Assembly: GCF_021730395.1 (NCBI RefSeq)
Contig: NC_069363.1
Span: 49,963,001-50,027,000, forward strand
Direction: 5' to 3'
From: Mercenaria mercenaria
Taxonomy: Eukaryota > Mollusca > Bivalvia > Venerida > Veneridae
Length of the DNA: 64,000 nucleotides
Made by a program: the position numbers and the translations under genes. Positions within the stretch are counted from its first letter, which is position 1; each line of letters starts with the position of its first letter. Below, piece by piece: positions 24,041-37,392 of the stretch. Below the pieces are notes generated by a model. The model was not told where the DNA came from. It worked only from the letters and a program-made list of their open reading frames with translations, and did not search any database.

Positions 24041-25920
24041 CACATGTCTTAAATACATCGCATCTTACGCGCTTCACCGTTAGCTACACCATACAGTAAG
24101 ACATTGCAGTATTCCAGATGTTAAATAACTAAAGACAAATCTAAAACGTCAGTGGCTGCTTTGGTTAAATATTTTCGGATGTTCTTAATTCGTAGGTAAT
24201 TCAACATGGCTGTACGACATTTGCGGTTTACATGATCTTTAAAGTTCAAGGTTTCGTCAAGAAATGCACCAAGATATCTAATTGTGCTTTCACGTTTGAT
24301 ATCATCACCAGCAATGTTAATGGAATTTGTAAAACATTTGTTCGATTGAGGTCTGCTACCAAACAAAATTAAGGTATTGGACCCGTAATAGAGTACCTTC
24401 TTTTTGAAGAGTATTCAATTCCTACCATAAACCTACTTTGACTGCAATTTTCAGGGGTGCGTAGGTTCAAGCCCCACCGGGACCAAATTTTATTTTCCAT
24501 ATTTTCCTTTTTCTAGTAAGTTTTTACTTCTTTCAAGACTTACTATGGATGTATTGTACAAAAGTGGAAAATTTTCATTTTATAAGCGATTTCTTGCTGT
24601 TCTAGGTGAATTTACATCTGAATCAGGAGGGGTAGAGTTAGACATCTCTAAAAATACTGAGTAACATGCGGTAAAAGTTCTCTATTTTGCCTTCATTCTT
24701 TAGACTACATATTGTGGAAGAAATGCAGGTAGGTTTTACTTCTGCCCCAAGGTTATTTTTGAATGAAGTGAGCAAAATTCAGAACTGATCCACAGGATTC
24801 GACCTTAATTTTTCAGTGTTGGAGTTAGAATTCTGTCTCATTAAATCTGTTTATTTGAGGCACCCTAGTAAGAAATGATATTTACAGTTTTATTTCGTGT
24901 TTTTGTAATTGTTTAACAATAGTTTGATGTTTCTTTTATCAAAATTAATGCTGTAATGAATTCTCTGCAAACGTTTTAGATAGTGGCCATCACATTGAAA
25001 TTTGTCTCTACTTGAGCTTGAGGAAATACCATAAATTATACAAAATTTACAAAAACGACACGGTAAAAGTTGTTTAAAATTTACAACACAGTGCGAAAGA
25101 TGGTCAACTTTAAGAATATACCAAACAAATGCCATTTTTTAAACATTACTATTAGGGGTCCAATACCTTAATTCGGTTTTGGAAGTGTTCATTTTCAGTT
25201 TGTTTCTATTCATTCAGTCATTGATTATAACTGCGCACCGTTCAAGGTCTCCGACCGCTTGTGATTATACACGGAAGCAGCTTTGGGACGAAAGCTTTTA
25301 TTTGCTATATGATCATCAGCAAAACCGTACACTGATTTGGGAATGACATCAAAAAGAGTTTCAGCATAGCTGAGATACAGCCAGGACCAAGGTAACTGCA
25401 TTGGGGCACACTGCATTCAAGATGGCGGTCTGATGAAAATGCATTATTGATGTTAACCTTACAAGTACGAGGACTTAAGTAGGAGTCTACCCATTAAAAA
25501 TTCGTTTCACAGACACCATATTGTGCTTTTAGGACATCTAGCAGAATGTCTTGGTCGACAGTGTCAAATGCCGCATTTAAGTCAATTGCAATAAGGACTG
25601 TGACTTCCTGTTTCTCCTTACCACTTAGAAGATCATCAACCAACCGAAGAAGCGCAGATTAACCGGAGTGATATTTCCTATATACAGACTGGTTCTTAGG
25701 CAAAGACTGTTTTGATTTACATGTTTGTTTAATCTGTAAAGAACAGCTTTCTCAATAAGTTATAACAGAAATGATAAATTACTCACAGGACGATAGTTTG
25801 AAAGCTCTAGTTCAAGACCTGCTTTTTTTAACAAAGGTCTAACAACAGCTTGTTTGTATTTCACAGGAAAACCACATTGTTGTAATGAGAGATTCACCAA
25901 TTTAGTGACACTAGGGAGAT
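24041..25920 (-). pseudogene. Non-LTR retrotransposon (LINE) reverse transcriptase remnant
   Basis: Minus-strand pieces read in order: [36 protein letters not shown] and LIEKAVLYRLNKH (fingers), PWLYLSYAETL then SVYGFADDH (catalytic FADD box; the canonical PQGS turn upstream is degraded), and after an insertion MFGSRPQSNKCFTNSINIAG, TIRYLGAFLDETLNF, CRTAMLNYLRIKNIRKYLT and HLEYCNVLLYG (thumb). Several stops and frame changes separate the pieces. The layout matches CR1/L2/Jockey-like LINEs; the exact clade is not assigned. A TTAA-flanked DNA transposon (24373-25167) splits it between the palm and thumb parts. Confidence 0.85.
24373..25167. mobile_element. TTAA-flanked DNA transposon, copy 1 (795 bp, non-autonomous)
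   Basis: Ends GGTATTGGACCCGTAATAG and CTATTAGGGGTCCAATACC are inverted and lie between TTAA on both sides (24369-24372 and 25168-25171). It interrupts the LINE. A second copy of the family is at 57325-62658. TTAA duplications suggest a piggyBac- or Kolobok-type mover; no transposase is encoded. Near the left end the sequence GTAGGTTCAAGCCCC looks like a tRNA B box. Confidence 0.85.
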
Positions 25921-26324
25921 GTTAATCTACATGTATACTAATTTGAAATTTTACTTGGTTCATTATTTAGTAAAGGTAGCACATAGGAGTTTTGTGGCAC
26001 GAGCATTCAGAAGATATTTTAATATAAACATTTATTTGCTAATAACTCAGTGAAAAAACCCGATTTATTCAATAGAAATTAATTCATATATTTTTTTCTT
26101 TCCTCTCTATTTATTTTATATACAGATATCTGTAATAGAAATGTGAAAAGGTTATCTCTACTAAATGATGCAATAACATGTATTACAAGCTATGAAAAAA
26201 AAACAAGAGGGGAGATTTGATTGACTGACTTTATAGCCTTCATTTGCTTCATTATAAACTTGATTTAAGGATCTAGGGGCGGGAGAGTTTTACAGTTGTA
26301 CCTGTGTCATAGTGTGTAAAAATG

Positions 26325-26400
26325 TGCCGCAAGATCGGGACACGAGCCCGATACCTAGTTATACCTATATGCTCTGCCAACTGCACGGTTCCTCTCTTAC
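26325..26400 (-). mobile_element. tRNA-like segment (SINE head or decayed tRNA)
   Basis: Minus strand: GGAACCGTGCAGTTGGCAGA resembles the D-arm/A box and GGGCTCGTGTCCCG the T-arm/B box. Acceptor-stem pairing is poor, so a working tRNA is unlikely. Confidence 0.4.
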
Positions 26401-26536
26401 ATGATAATGAAATTCTATACCGTGACATTTAACCATTTGTTCAATAGGATGGAGAACAAGTTTAACATGCTACCAGAGCGTATACAGACACAGTCCTAAG
26501 TTTGGCGCAGACTATCATAGAAAGAGAAAATATGCA

Positions 26537-26615
26537 ACCAGAGTATGACTCAAGCTCGGGGCTTGGGAATACCATTTCGATTTTCTACCGACTGAGCTAT
26601 CTTTCCGCTCGCACA
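26537..26615 (-). mobile_element. tRNA-like segment (SINE head or decayed tRNA)
   Basis: Minus strand: GATAGCTCAGTCGGTAGAAA is a good A-box/D-arm; CCCGAGCTTGAGTC is a weak B box. It lies about 200 bp from a similar segment in the same orientation. Confidence 0.45.
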
Positions 26616-28350
26616 TTTTCTCCTCAATCTTATAGTCGAAATCTATTATGACCTTTGAGTCGAATAGAACGTTTTTCGTGTTTTAGTCGATTCTTTTTTT
26701 TTACAGAATATTCAAATTAAAATGCAATAGCTCTTGAACATTTTAGAATGATGAACAAGAGCTGTTCAGAGTTTTGAAAGAGCTTTGACTTCAAAGATAG
26801 GTTATAAAAAACGGTTGCTTGTGTCCGACCTTTTAAGGGCCGGTCAACGGTATTGATCTTTATACTAGGTGGGTATCTTCAGCAGCATTGCATAAACCAA
26901 ACAAAATAAGCTTGAAAAGGGATGTTAGTTATAATAGGATATGTGCCGATACATGTAACAGTATTTCGTCTGATGTTCATAACTTGCGTGATTAATAATA
27001 CCAAACAAAATACCTGAAGCCGAACATGCTGCACGCCATGTTACATTTTGAAAAGCGCATTGTTTCGAAATTGTCTCGGAATTTATTTCCGAATCATAAG
27101 ATATATCGACAGCTGCTTAAATATCGCCCCAAATTATTATGACAATAGATTGTTAACAAAGTGTTTAAAAATTAAAACCAGCTGTTATTTTTGGTGTTAG
27201 ATTTTTGCGAAGAATTTTAACGCAAATTGTAAGATATATCTAAGACAGAGGCCTGTCTGGATTAAGTACTGTTACATTTATGCTTCTGGTTAGACTGAAA
27301 TCAAATGACTAAGTATTTAAAAATACATGTGTAGAAACTCGGTGTAGAAGAAGTATTGGTCTGTATAAAGTCCGTATTTAGACAAAATGTCGTGCGGTGC
27401 GCAGCAGAAAAATGAAGAAAATTCACACAAAGTAGAGTAAATTTCAGTACGGACTTTTTCTGTTTCGCCGTGTCAATTTTAATTTTATTTTCACATGGAA
27501 TACTGCAATTCATGTCCATTTCAAGCCCACTGGTTTTTCTTCTGGAATTTTCATACAGGAAGAACTTGTGGCCAATTTGATAACAAAACAAAAACTTTAT
27601 TTCTAGATTATCGGGGTTTTTCGTGTATATGTAAGCGGCTAATGCTAATTCAACGTATGAACATAAACTACTTTGGATCAGCAACAATGCAATATCCCAA
27701 ACACTAAACGCAGAAGTTCCAACGTGTTTATGTGACATCTGACTTCAATTTATCAACTGATTTAAATTGATTCCATATTATTGAACACAATTAACATTGC
27801 ACAAAATTATATAAAATGCAAGAATTACGTAACATATGATGGCGTACAAATTGCTAAATGTGTCTATAGACGTCTAAACGTAAGTGTGCTGCAACAGTAA
27901 GCCACGTTAAATTTAATTTTAAGCAAACCTCGTGACAAGGTGACATCGATGTTAACCAGCCCATCATGTTTTTTCCTGAGGTAGTTTTCATAACAAAATA
28001 GCAAACAAAGGAACGTAGCTTCTTGTGTTTTATGTTTTATGTATAATAGGCATGCAAATAAATTTACATAATTGGGCGTTGTCGCAACTTTAAATATCAA
28101 CATGGTTTACTGCTTACGATACGTTAGGTACTAGCAAAGATATATTTATATTACATTACTTGTTGTAAACCTTCCGATGTGCTATGTCGAATTCAATTTG
28201 AGATACGTTTAAATTGTCTGTTAGGACAATGGGTGAATGTCATGAAGAATCATCTGATAAAATTGATAAAGTTGTGCAAAAAACAAGTACAAAGACTCAA
28301 CATGAATATCCGCGTTCATAAAAGCTGCTCCTACAACATGGAATCTATGG

Positions 28351-28917
28351 TACTGTGAAATCATTTAATTTTGTCGGCACGAAATTTCGTGGTTTTGGCC
28401 AAAACGGCTGTTTCGTGGGGACGTTAATTTGTGTATTTCAAATTTTTGTAATTTCCACAGGACTAGATCTAGTATATTATTTTGCTCTTACATGTGAAAC
28501 CTACGTGTCAAACAGCGCTACCATGGTTACCGAATTTGCAATCTACGCCACAGGAGATTAGCGAGTGATCATGTGCCAATTGACGACCGCGTTATCTTAA
28601 ACGACCCCTTATTTGCAAAAGTAATTGAAACTGTGAGATATTCAATAAGAAATAGTTGGTTTTATTATTAAATATCATTTATCGTTGATGGAGCCTCCAT
28701 AAACTACACGAAAGCTACAGGTCAGTACTGCAGCATGCATACAACTACGGACCAGATCGGACGGCTATAGTGTCTTTTTGGCGACATTGAGTAAAATTTA
28801 CATTATCTTGGGCACAATTTGTTCGTTGGGACTTAATTTCGTGGATGGACTGAACCACGAAGTCCACGAAAATGTATTTCCCCATGAATAATAATGATTT
28901 CACAGTATGTAGACGAT
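28351..28917. mobile_element. MITE with CTGTGAAATCATT ends and TA flanks
   Basis: TACTGTGAAATCATTTAATT at the left and AATAATGATTTCACAGTA at the right are inverted, each bounded by TA. Subterminal TTTCGTGG motifs occur on both sides (GAAATTTCGTGGTTTTGG; CCACGAAGTCCACGAAAATG). The TA duplication suggests mobilisation by a Tc1/mariner-type transposase. Non-coding. Confidence 0.75.
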
Positions 28918-29661
28918 AGACATGCATTGCGAAATCTTTTAATTTGCATTTTCATTAAAATATCATTTTCAGCACAACTTTACTTTAAGACTCAAAGAAA
29001 GTTTACAAGCTGCGATTTAATCTCTTAAAATGAAAGACAACAACATTAAGAAAAATACAACTTCGTTTCTTAAATTAATTTGAACAGAGAAAGTTGACAT
29101 GATAACTTAATATATTACACTAAAACTTTTTAAAATGTTTCTGTCAATTATACATCTAATAGCCTACTGATGTGTAATGTCGCGCCAAATGATGCGCATC
29201 CGCTGGTATATAAAAGTTGTAAATTGCAATGATATTAGAAATATAGGATATTATCTATATATATTTACTAACGCCAACATCCACCCCAATATGTCAGCTA
29301 GCTTAACAGACAGAATTAATAGAAACTAAAGAAAATTAGAGACCCTCTGTCGCCAAGTAAACATTTGAACATTTTTCTCAAGACACTGTTACACTTCCCA
29401 GCGCTTCTTTATTGGGACGGCAGCCTTAGAAAGCGAATGAATCATCAGAAGACAGCAGACCTCCAATGTCCGATATGCATACTATTTCTTCGAATGAACC
29501 TTATTTGATTGCCTGTGTACCGACAAAAATATTTCTGAGACGGCATCTAAAGAAGTGAAACTGCTTTGCGTAAGTAATGGCTGAATTTGTTTGTTGTGGC
29601 AGGTTGGTCTGCATTTGTAATGTATGAAAGACACGTTTTATATATTATTTCAAATAAATCA
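28918..29661. other. Non-coding stretch left of FB2
   Basis: AT-rich; nothing recognised. It ends at the first copy of the FB2 target duplication. Confidence 0.4.
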
Positions 29662-29685
29662 CTGGACAGAATGTGCGTGAAATTA

Positions 29686-30930
29686 GCCAGAGCAGCCAGA
29701 ATAGCCAGAGTTCAGCCAGAGTTCGGCCAGAGTTCAGCCAGAGTAGCCAGAGTTCAGCCAGAGTTCAGCCAGAGTTTAGCCAGAGTAGCCAGAGAAGTCA
29801 AAACTCTGGTTACTCTGGCTAGCCAGAGTAGCCAGAGTTCAGCCAGAGAAGTCAAAACTCTGGTTACTCTGGCTGGCCAGAGTAGCCAGAGTTCAGCCAG
29901 AGTTCAGCCAGAGAAGTCAAAACTCTGGTTACTCTGGCTGGCCAGAGTAGCCAGAGTTCAGCCAGAGTTCAGCCAGAGAAGTCATAACTCTGGTTACTCT
30001 GACTGGCCAGAATAGCCAGAGTTCAGCCAGAGAAGTCATAACTCAGGTTACTCTGGCTGGCCAGAGTAGTCAGAGTTCAGTCAGAGTAGCCATAATTCTG
30101 GTTACTCTGGCTAGCCAGAGTAGCCAGAGTTCAGCTGGAGTAGCCAGAACTCTGGTTAGTTACTCTGGCTGGCCAGAGTAGCCAGAGTTAAGCAAGAGTT
30201 CATCCAGTATCCAGAACTCTGGTTACTCTAACTGGCCAGAGTAGCAATAATTCAGCCAGAGTAGGCAGAGTTTCTAGATTTTTAACATGTTCTGGCTACT
30301 CTGTTCAGCCAAAGTAGCAACAGTAGCCCGAGTCACCAGGGTATCATTTGCTCTGGTCACTCTGGCTGTTTCTAACAGAGTAGCCAGAGTTCAGCCAGAG
30401 AACTTAGAGTTTCTAGGATTTTAACATGTTCTGGCTACTCTGATCAGCCAGACTAGCCAGTGTAGCCAGAGTAACCAGGTACCATGTATTTTCAGTCTTA
30501 GCTAAGTTTAATTATGAAACTTAATATGTCATTTCTATCTAAATAGCGTATTTAAAACTGAATTTCAAGTTAATAACTATTTTCAAGTGGTTAATTAAAG
30601 TAGCTCTGGTTACTCTGGCTAGCCAGAGTTTCTAGGGTTTTAACATGTTCTGGCTACTCTGGTCAGCAAGAGTAGCCAGAGTAATCAGGTCCCGTATTCG
30701 CAAAACATTTTCAGTCTTAGCTGAATTCGATCTTGAAAATTAGTATGTTTATTTTCTTTCTAAATAGCATGTTTAAAACTGAATTTCAAGTTAATAACTA
30801 TTTTCAGTTAGCTATTTATAGTAGCCAGAGAAGCCAGAACTCTGGTTACTCTGGCTGGCAAGAGTAACCAGAGTTCAGCCAGAGTAACACGACTTTATTA
30901 GGATTTTAACATGTTCTGGCTACTCTACCA
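29686..30930 (+). repeat. FB2 left-arm minisatellite (AGCCAGAGTTC units)
   Basis: Basic units AGCCAGAGTTC (11 bp) and AGCCAGAGT (9 bp) build higher-order units of about 54-66 bp, marked by GAAGTCAAAACTCTGG at about 29794, 29848, 29913 and 29979. Each higher unit contains both CCAGAG and CTCTGG runs and so can fold on itself. The array frays towards 30930, with unique blocks between. Confidence 0.9.
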
Positions 30931-31084
30931 AGCAGCGTAACATCAATGTTTGAAACTTAATGGCAGACACTAGAACATAGAAAAATACATGCATCCCGAT
31001 TAATGTTATACAAATAACCATTAATAAAATCATTCACTTTCAGTTTTAATATTGCATATGCCATGTTTTTATGATTTACCTACA

Positions 31085-31203
31085 TATCTGCGATATGTCA
31101 CATGTTTAATTGTTAAGCGCCCTTGAACGTATATTTTATATTAAATGGGCGCTCAACAAATTTGGATTAGTATTAATAATAATAATAATAATAATGATAA
31201 TAA
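31085..31203 (+). mobile_element. SINE/LINE 3' tail with (AAT)n
   Basis: AAGCGCCCTTGAACGTATAT and AATGGGCGCTCAACAAATTT lead into a TAATAATAATAATAATAAT run, similar in kind to the tail of the SINE at 12238-12669. Confidence 0.5.
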
Positions 31204-31224
31204 TCTCATATACTAAGTTTTTTC

Positions 31225-32000
31225 TGCAATGGATGCAATATGGTGTTACAGTATTCTAATTGTGGGCGAACGTATGTTTTTAGGCAGTTTCTTTAATATC
31301 ATTGTTATAAAATTGTACACATTTTTGTATAAATCTGAGAGTGGCTTTAGAAGATGTAATATTTCAGTAAGTGTTTCAAAGTTAAGACATCACTAATATA
31401 TGAAGCATTTTCTGTAGTTTTTAGGTCTTGATTAAGTAATATATATGGTAAGATGATATTTTTTTTTGAGATTCCTATTACTTCGCATTTATCAGGATTG
31501 AATTCCATAGACCAGTTACGTTCCCATTATTCTAATTTTGTCAAATCATCTTGAACTTTGTAAGAGTCTATTAACGAGTCTATGTTGAGGTATATGATAG
31601 TGTCATCAGCAAATAAGCGTATTCTGTCTTTAACAGAGTCAGGAAGGTCATTGATAAAATAAAGAAAGAGACAAGGACCCAACACTGAACCTTCAGGAAT
31701 CCCCTGAAAGAACTGGTAAAGTGTGTGAGCCTTCAATTACTACAGATTGAGAACGGTTACTAAGGAAATTGAATCCAGGATAGAGAGATTCTATCGACAC
31801 AAAGTTTCACGATTTTATAGAGAATCTTATCGAAAGTTTTCTAGAAATCCATTACAGTGAGACCTGTTTGTTTCCAGATTGGATATTGTCAAAAGTTCCT
31901 TCTTTAAAGGATAATAGGTGAGCCTCACAGCTATGTTTGGAACGGAAGCTATATTGGAAAGGTGTGAGAAGATTGTTGACTATTTGGGCTCTCTCAGGGT
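31225..32000 (-). pseudogene. LINE reverse transcriptase fragment inside the FB2 left arm
   Basis: Minus strand: FQYSFRSKHSCEA, then GIPEGSVLGPCLFLYFIND and IRLFADDTIIYLN (palm motifs; FADD catalytic box present), followed by WSMEFNPDKCEVIGISKK. The central reading frame (31736-31527) is open; the flanks carry stops and frame changes. This is a different LINE from the one at 24-26 kb (FADDTIIY rather than GFADDH), of Jockey/CR1-like type. Only the central part survives. Confidence 0.85.
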
Positions 32001-32185
32001 TGGTTTTTTTGTGTTTTATGTATCAAGTGATTCATAAAACGGACTTCTGCCAGAGTAGCCCCGAGTTTCTAAGGCTTTAACATGTTGCGAAATGACCCTT
32101 TTTTGTACCCTCAGGGTTTTTTAGTGTTTCATGTATCAAGTGTTTTATCAAAAGGACTTCAAAGAATAGTCTTATCATTTAGCAG

Positions 32186-32819
32186 TCCTATAACTGTTTA
32201 ATCCGAACACAGTGAGTATCGTTTCATACACATACACAAGTGATACCGAGTTAATACAACATGGAATGTTGATTGTCTGATGGCATAAGGTGACCACAAT
32301 CAATTTTGAATGGCCATTTTGCGTTTTGATTTCATGCCACAGGTACCTACCTTTTTTTTCCAAGGGTTTAGATGAAATACCGTTATTAAGCCGCTTTAAG
32401 TGTATTTTGTTTTACATGTCAACATTTCGTCAACTTCCACAACTTTAATATGCAAATTTCAGGAATTGGTTGTTGTCAACATGTATGAAAAATTTATTCT
32501 CCAATTTCTTTATATTATCGTTATGTCTTCAAGTTAATTTATTTGGTACAAATTCAAGGCAAACACTGAAGTTAAATAAATACAAAACAAGAAGCCTTCA
32601 AATAAATATTCTTTATTTTTACACTCAAAGTTATATGGAATTCACTGAAATTGTTTATGATATCAGTATAAACTACAGGACATTTGTGGTCCTGAATCGC
32701 TTACCTGGACTTTGTGGGATATGACAGTCATAGTAAAAATTCACAATTTGTAATTGTCAACTCTAAATTCTGGGTATTCTGGAAATTTTAAACTTATATT
32801 GTATAAGATTAAAAGTATA
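32186..32819. other. Unassigned interior of FB2
   Basis: No gene or repeat recognised. Confidence 0.35.
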
Positions 32820-33440
32820 CTTGATAATCCACAGAGAGAGACTTATATTGCCCCGAAGGTGGTGATTCAATCAAGTTTGAAAGAACTCCATTATAAATTT
32901 TGCTAATTTACATGCAAACTATTTCAGCTCTTACTAGTACCCTTGTGGCTCTGAAAGATGTTTGCTATGTAAGTATATCATGTTTTTTTCTATGTAAAAC
33001 TTATGTAGGATCCATTTTGACTCTGGGGTATTGGTTTGAACATGTAAAATATCTTTACTCCCTTTTCATTGCAATTTTTATGAGAAGATTTTAAAAGATT
33101 TTCCTGAAAGACTTTGCAAGCTCATTAGCACAAGCGGGGGCAATTTTGATATCAGGGGACATGATTTGCTCAATTTTAAGAGAGGCATTCACTAGGCCAT
33201 GCTACATACAAAATATATATAGTCTGGGCCTAAAGGAAAATAAGACTATTTTTATAGGATTTAATATATTACTCTATATGAAACTTATAGCCCCAAGGCA
33301 GATCCAATATAACCCGAAGTCCATGATTTGAACAATTTTTTAAAGAGATGTACTTGCCAATGCTTCTTGCAAAATACCTAAGCTCTGGGTCTTGCGATAC
33401 TTGAGAAGATTTTAAAGGTTTCACAATACAAAATGGAATA
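32820..33440 (+). repeat. Degenerate tandem repeat, about three ~200-bp units
   Basis: Blocks recur in order: GAAACTTATAGCCCCAAGGC with ACTTATATTGCCCCGAAGGT; CATGATTTGCTCAATTTTAA with CATGATTTGAACAATTTTTT; AGAAGATTTTAAA at two places (33081 and 33403). The units are strongly diverged. Confidence 0.45.
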
Positions 33441-33699
33441 AGTACCGAGTTCAGTCAAAGAGCCTGACTCAATCTGATAGACAAGACAAAAGTTGATCTT
33501 AAAACCTCACACAGTGACAAGAGCTAAAAAATTTAAGTATAGTGTATGAGGGTCACTCAATATATAATGGTAACTATTAAATATCATTTAATCTGACTTA
33601 GTCTTACCTATTAATTTTGTTCAGTAATGTAAATTGACTTTTCACCATTTTCACACTGTTACGTACGGCGTTCCGTTTGGACAATCGTGACTTTTTATT

Positions 33700-34030
33700 T
33701 AATACTAAACCGCAATGCACGATGGTACGATGACGAAAACGCGATGGCGCGATGACACGATTGATGAAACAACGATGGTACGATTGTAAAAACGCGATGG
33801 TACGATGCTGCAATCGCGATTTTGCGATGTCGATGTAATATCGCGTTTCAATCATCGTACCATCGCGTTTTCAACATCGTACCATCGCGTTTTCACCATC
33901 ATATCATCGCGTTTTCACCATCGTGCCATCGCGTTATCATCACCGTACCATCGTGGTTTCACCATCGTGCCATCGCGTTATCATCGTCGTACCATCGTGG
34001 TTTCACCATCGTACCATAGCCTTCCAGTTA
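33700..34030. repeat. 22-bp CATCG minisatellite, left side of FB3
   Basis: Units such as CCATCGCGTTTTCACCATCG repeat every 22 bp on the right half (about 33845-34025); the left half (about 33710-33835) carries the reverse complement (CGATGGTACGATGACGAAAA), so this array alone is a hairpin. Confidence 0.85.
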
Positions 34031-34074
34031 GAAATGCGTAGTCCCGTACACATTTTTTTTTGTCAACAATAGAG

Positions 34075-34453
34075 TGTAAAATAATCAGTTAGGTTAGACA
34101 GTACACCAGCTACACACCTGTCAAGTTGATATATTGTTGATGCATTTATGTAATTGTTTGTTATATCAAACCCACACGTTTTATACGTCAAATTGTCAAC
34201 TGATCTTAGAGAATTACTATATATTGATGTTTTAGTTATCTCGAGTCAGAAGGGCTTAGGGGTCCGGCTGGACTGAGACCTAGGAAATGGGTCTCGTAGA
34301 TATTAAGATTAAGTTAGGTTTTAGATATGACATTTGTTAAGACTTAAGAAGTTACAAAATAAATTATGAAAGTATGTATGAAATATTCCATTGTGCAAAT
34401 AAACATCGAAAATGTATAGACTCGTGTCGTGTCGTGTGTTGTGTTACGTTACA
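34075..34453 (+). repeat. 5' LTR
   Basis: Direct repeat partner of 37393-37769; contains AATAAATTATGAAAG and AATAAACATCGAAAATG, either of which may supply the poly(A) signal. Confidence 0.85.
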
Positions 34454-37392
34454 CAACCTCCTTAAATTTTTGGAGCCGCAGACAGGATGTCGAATTTCAA
34501 GATGGGTTGTTGCGACATTACCAAGCGAAGTACTACTGCCAACGACGACACGCTGCCAAGCCGAAAGGAGAGAAACTGTGAGTTGCCATTTTACCTATCT
34601 TCTAGTGCAATTTTGCAAGCTAGTCTTTTTTTTATTAAATTTTTGTTTCTATTTTTGAACAAAATTTCGAGATAAATTCATTTTTAGATTAATTGTTAGA
34701 CATGAAAAGAAAATACAAATTTATTAATGATAAAACCTAACTCATAATATACAAAATTCTTAAAAAGAGTAAAATATAGTTAGAAAAAAAACGTAAAACA
34801 ATAAGAAACAATGCATTGAGGAAAATACTCAAGAGACTGAATTAGGAAATGCAAATGTTAAGATATTTATTTTTCGAAAATGTTACTTGTCATATTATGT
34901 TCATTTTACTTGTTCCATATGATATTTGTTTCCCTTATGGCCACATTTAAACAGTTTTGAGCATTCCCGCATTGACAAATTGTTTAAATGAAGGAAGATG
35001 GATTGTCCTATGAAACTTGTGTATAGTCATAGATATGCGCAAAATGAGTTGTAAATAGTTTCTGTTGAGGTTATGGGTAATATTTCATCACTAATATATG
35101 TGAAAATACAAGGAACGGCTGAAAACTAGTTAAATACGTCAAATTCGTGTTTAAGATGTTTTATGCATGATAATGCATTGTTGGGTTAAAGTGTCATTGC
35201 TGAATAAATGTGTACATGGTTATTGTACTAAAATATGGTTACTTCAGGTCTCAGTAAATAAAAAGGTTGGTCTTGTCTGTTGTGCTGGAAATATTTTGAG
35301 GCTTGATATGGCACAAGAATATGTTTATTACGTAAAAATGACTTGATATTGTCGCTGGAACATGTGGATTCCAGTAAGGTCGAATTTATATATATTGTGA
35401 GATACTAGGTGTTACTTGATATTGTGTTTGTGAGACTGGAAGTTGTTATCCCAGTTGTTTTGTAAGATGTATACTATTATACAGACACAGATACTGTCTT
35501 CCGAAATATTTAATCGGAGTCTTACTATCATAGCGTGAAATCGATTCATACATTGCATTATGAGGTACGGGTGTGTACCAGATATTTTAAGCGCAACTGC
35601 TTTTTGTTTTATGAGACCTGATGTAGTATTTATTCAAAGAGTTGCAAAAACAGTCGAACGTTCTGTTACTTTTTCATGTTACCCTTCATGACTTTCATGC
35701 AGAGAATTTTGTCGGAAAAGTTATTTTTCTCGCGGACGACATAATATTTCGGTTGAATCATCTAGAAAGGTTACATTGTGTAAATATAATCATGGAAGAA
35801 ATTATTACCAGTTATTCTGTTTATATATTGGTGTTGGTTTTGTATGTATGTCTGTTTGTATTTGGAAATGACTAAATGCTTTATTTTGTAGAATTTTATA
35901 GCTATCTTATACATTTTTAAAAAAGTATATTTTTATGTTGAGAACATGTTTTGCTTTTTGTTAGAAACATATTTTGGCTGATATCTTTATTTTTCGAATA
36001 ATGTAAAACGTAGGACATACCTTGTAGAAAGTACAAAGAAGTAAGGTTTTCGGTAACATACCGGTTTATGTGAAGTACAGATCACTTAACAAAGGAGACT
36101 ACGAACTGACTGGGAAAATACCATTAAACTGTCAAATCAAACCGAAGAAAAAGTGTATTCCAAGTCAACTTTATAAGTCTAGTCATATTGTGGACTGTCA
36201 TTATATAATAGCCAAAGGGAGACTAATTACGTGTAACGGTTACTATATTGGGAAGTACCTGTCAAAGCAAAATGATGACATTTGCATTGTGTATTATGAC
36301 AATTTGTAAACATGCAGTTTTGATTTTATCTGTCATTTATGACAAATGGGAACAATATAATTACATGAAGTGTATTTTCGGTGGTCATCTGAAATATTGG
36401 ACATTACTTAATGAAACAATAATATTATAACTTGGAGAACTCTAGATAATTTCAGAAGTTAGCAAATGAAATTAGATGGATGAACATCAAAAACTTGGAG
36501 AGTGCGGTACAACGTTACGGCCTATGACGGGAGATTCTTAGCTACAGAGATTGTTGGTGATGCGTTACGCTGTAGAAGGATGCCGAAACCAAAAGACAAA
36601 TGTGTAGAAGGATCGATGGCGAAACCAAGCGACAATGGCGAAGTGGATTGAAAATGCTGGGAAGCCTGTGGAGTTTGGCGAAGAAAATGGTCCAGCTGGA
36701 AAATTACAGAACACTAAAAAAACCCAACTAATTATCTTTCCTTTCTTTCTACTTATCAATACATAATTAATACATTTTGGTCATAACATATCGATTTTAC
36801 TATTTATTAAAGATCTGTAGAAAATATCAAAATATTCGAAAGTAAGATGAATGTGCTGATTAAAATCTTTGTATAAATAAGTGAAATTTAAGTATCATGA
36901 CAAATTTCTATACACGCGACAATAATTAGAAGCAATTTAGCAATGTTACTAAACGACTTTTTATCTTTTTCCTAACTCTTATATAGCATATATTCTAAAA
37001 GATGCTCACCTGTATTTTCCTTTATTTACAGTTACCGGGTTTTGTGAAATAGGATGTAACACGGGTTAAAGAAAAAGTCTTGGAGGAAGAAAGGAGAAGT
37101 GCCACTACAAAGGCCGATAAAAATAAAAAAAAAGACTTTTCTATGAAATGTGAAAATTGTTTAGTTTTAAATTACTATTCTCCTTTGTTCTTGTTTATCA
37201 TTAATTTTATAAATGACTTAAGATTTTTTCTTTAACACTGTTCTTTAATATCATTCCTTCAGATAGTATTCTAATGTTCTTGATCAGATTAAATATCATT
37301 CTACATGTCATACTGTAAGGCGAGAGATAGTACTTCAAGTCTAAAAAAATTTAAATTTGTAATTCAAATTTTTTCTTTCGGTGGGTAACGAG

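Larger units (their letters stand above)
25921..28350. other. Non-coding stretch with two tRNA-like heads
   Basis: Apart from two minus-strand tRNA-like segments near 26.35 and 26.58 kb, nothing was recognised. A 145-residue frame on the minus strand (27738-27301) has no domain or signal and is treated as chance. Confidence 0.45.

Noticed and set aside
27301-27738. 145-residue minus-strand frame
   Set aside because: No domain, signal peptide, repeat or splice support; AT-rich DNA gives such frames by chance.
29587-30015. 142-residue frame rich in Arg-Val-Gln-Pro-Glu-Phe and Ser-Gln-Ser-Ser
   Set aside because: It is a translation of the FB2 minisatellite; the same kind of frame appears on the other arm (41893-42090). 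No start context or conserved domain.
36070-36309. 79-residue frame inside the LTR element
   Set aside because: No recognisable retroelement or host domain; treated as part of the non-coding interior.
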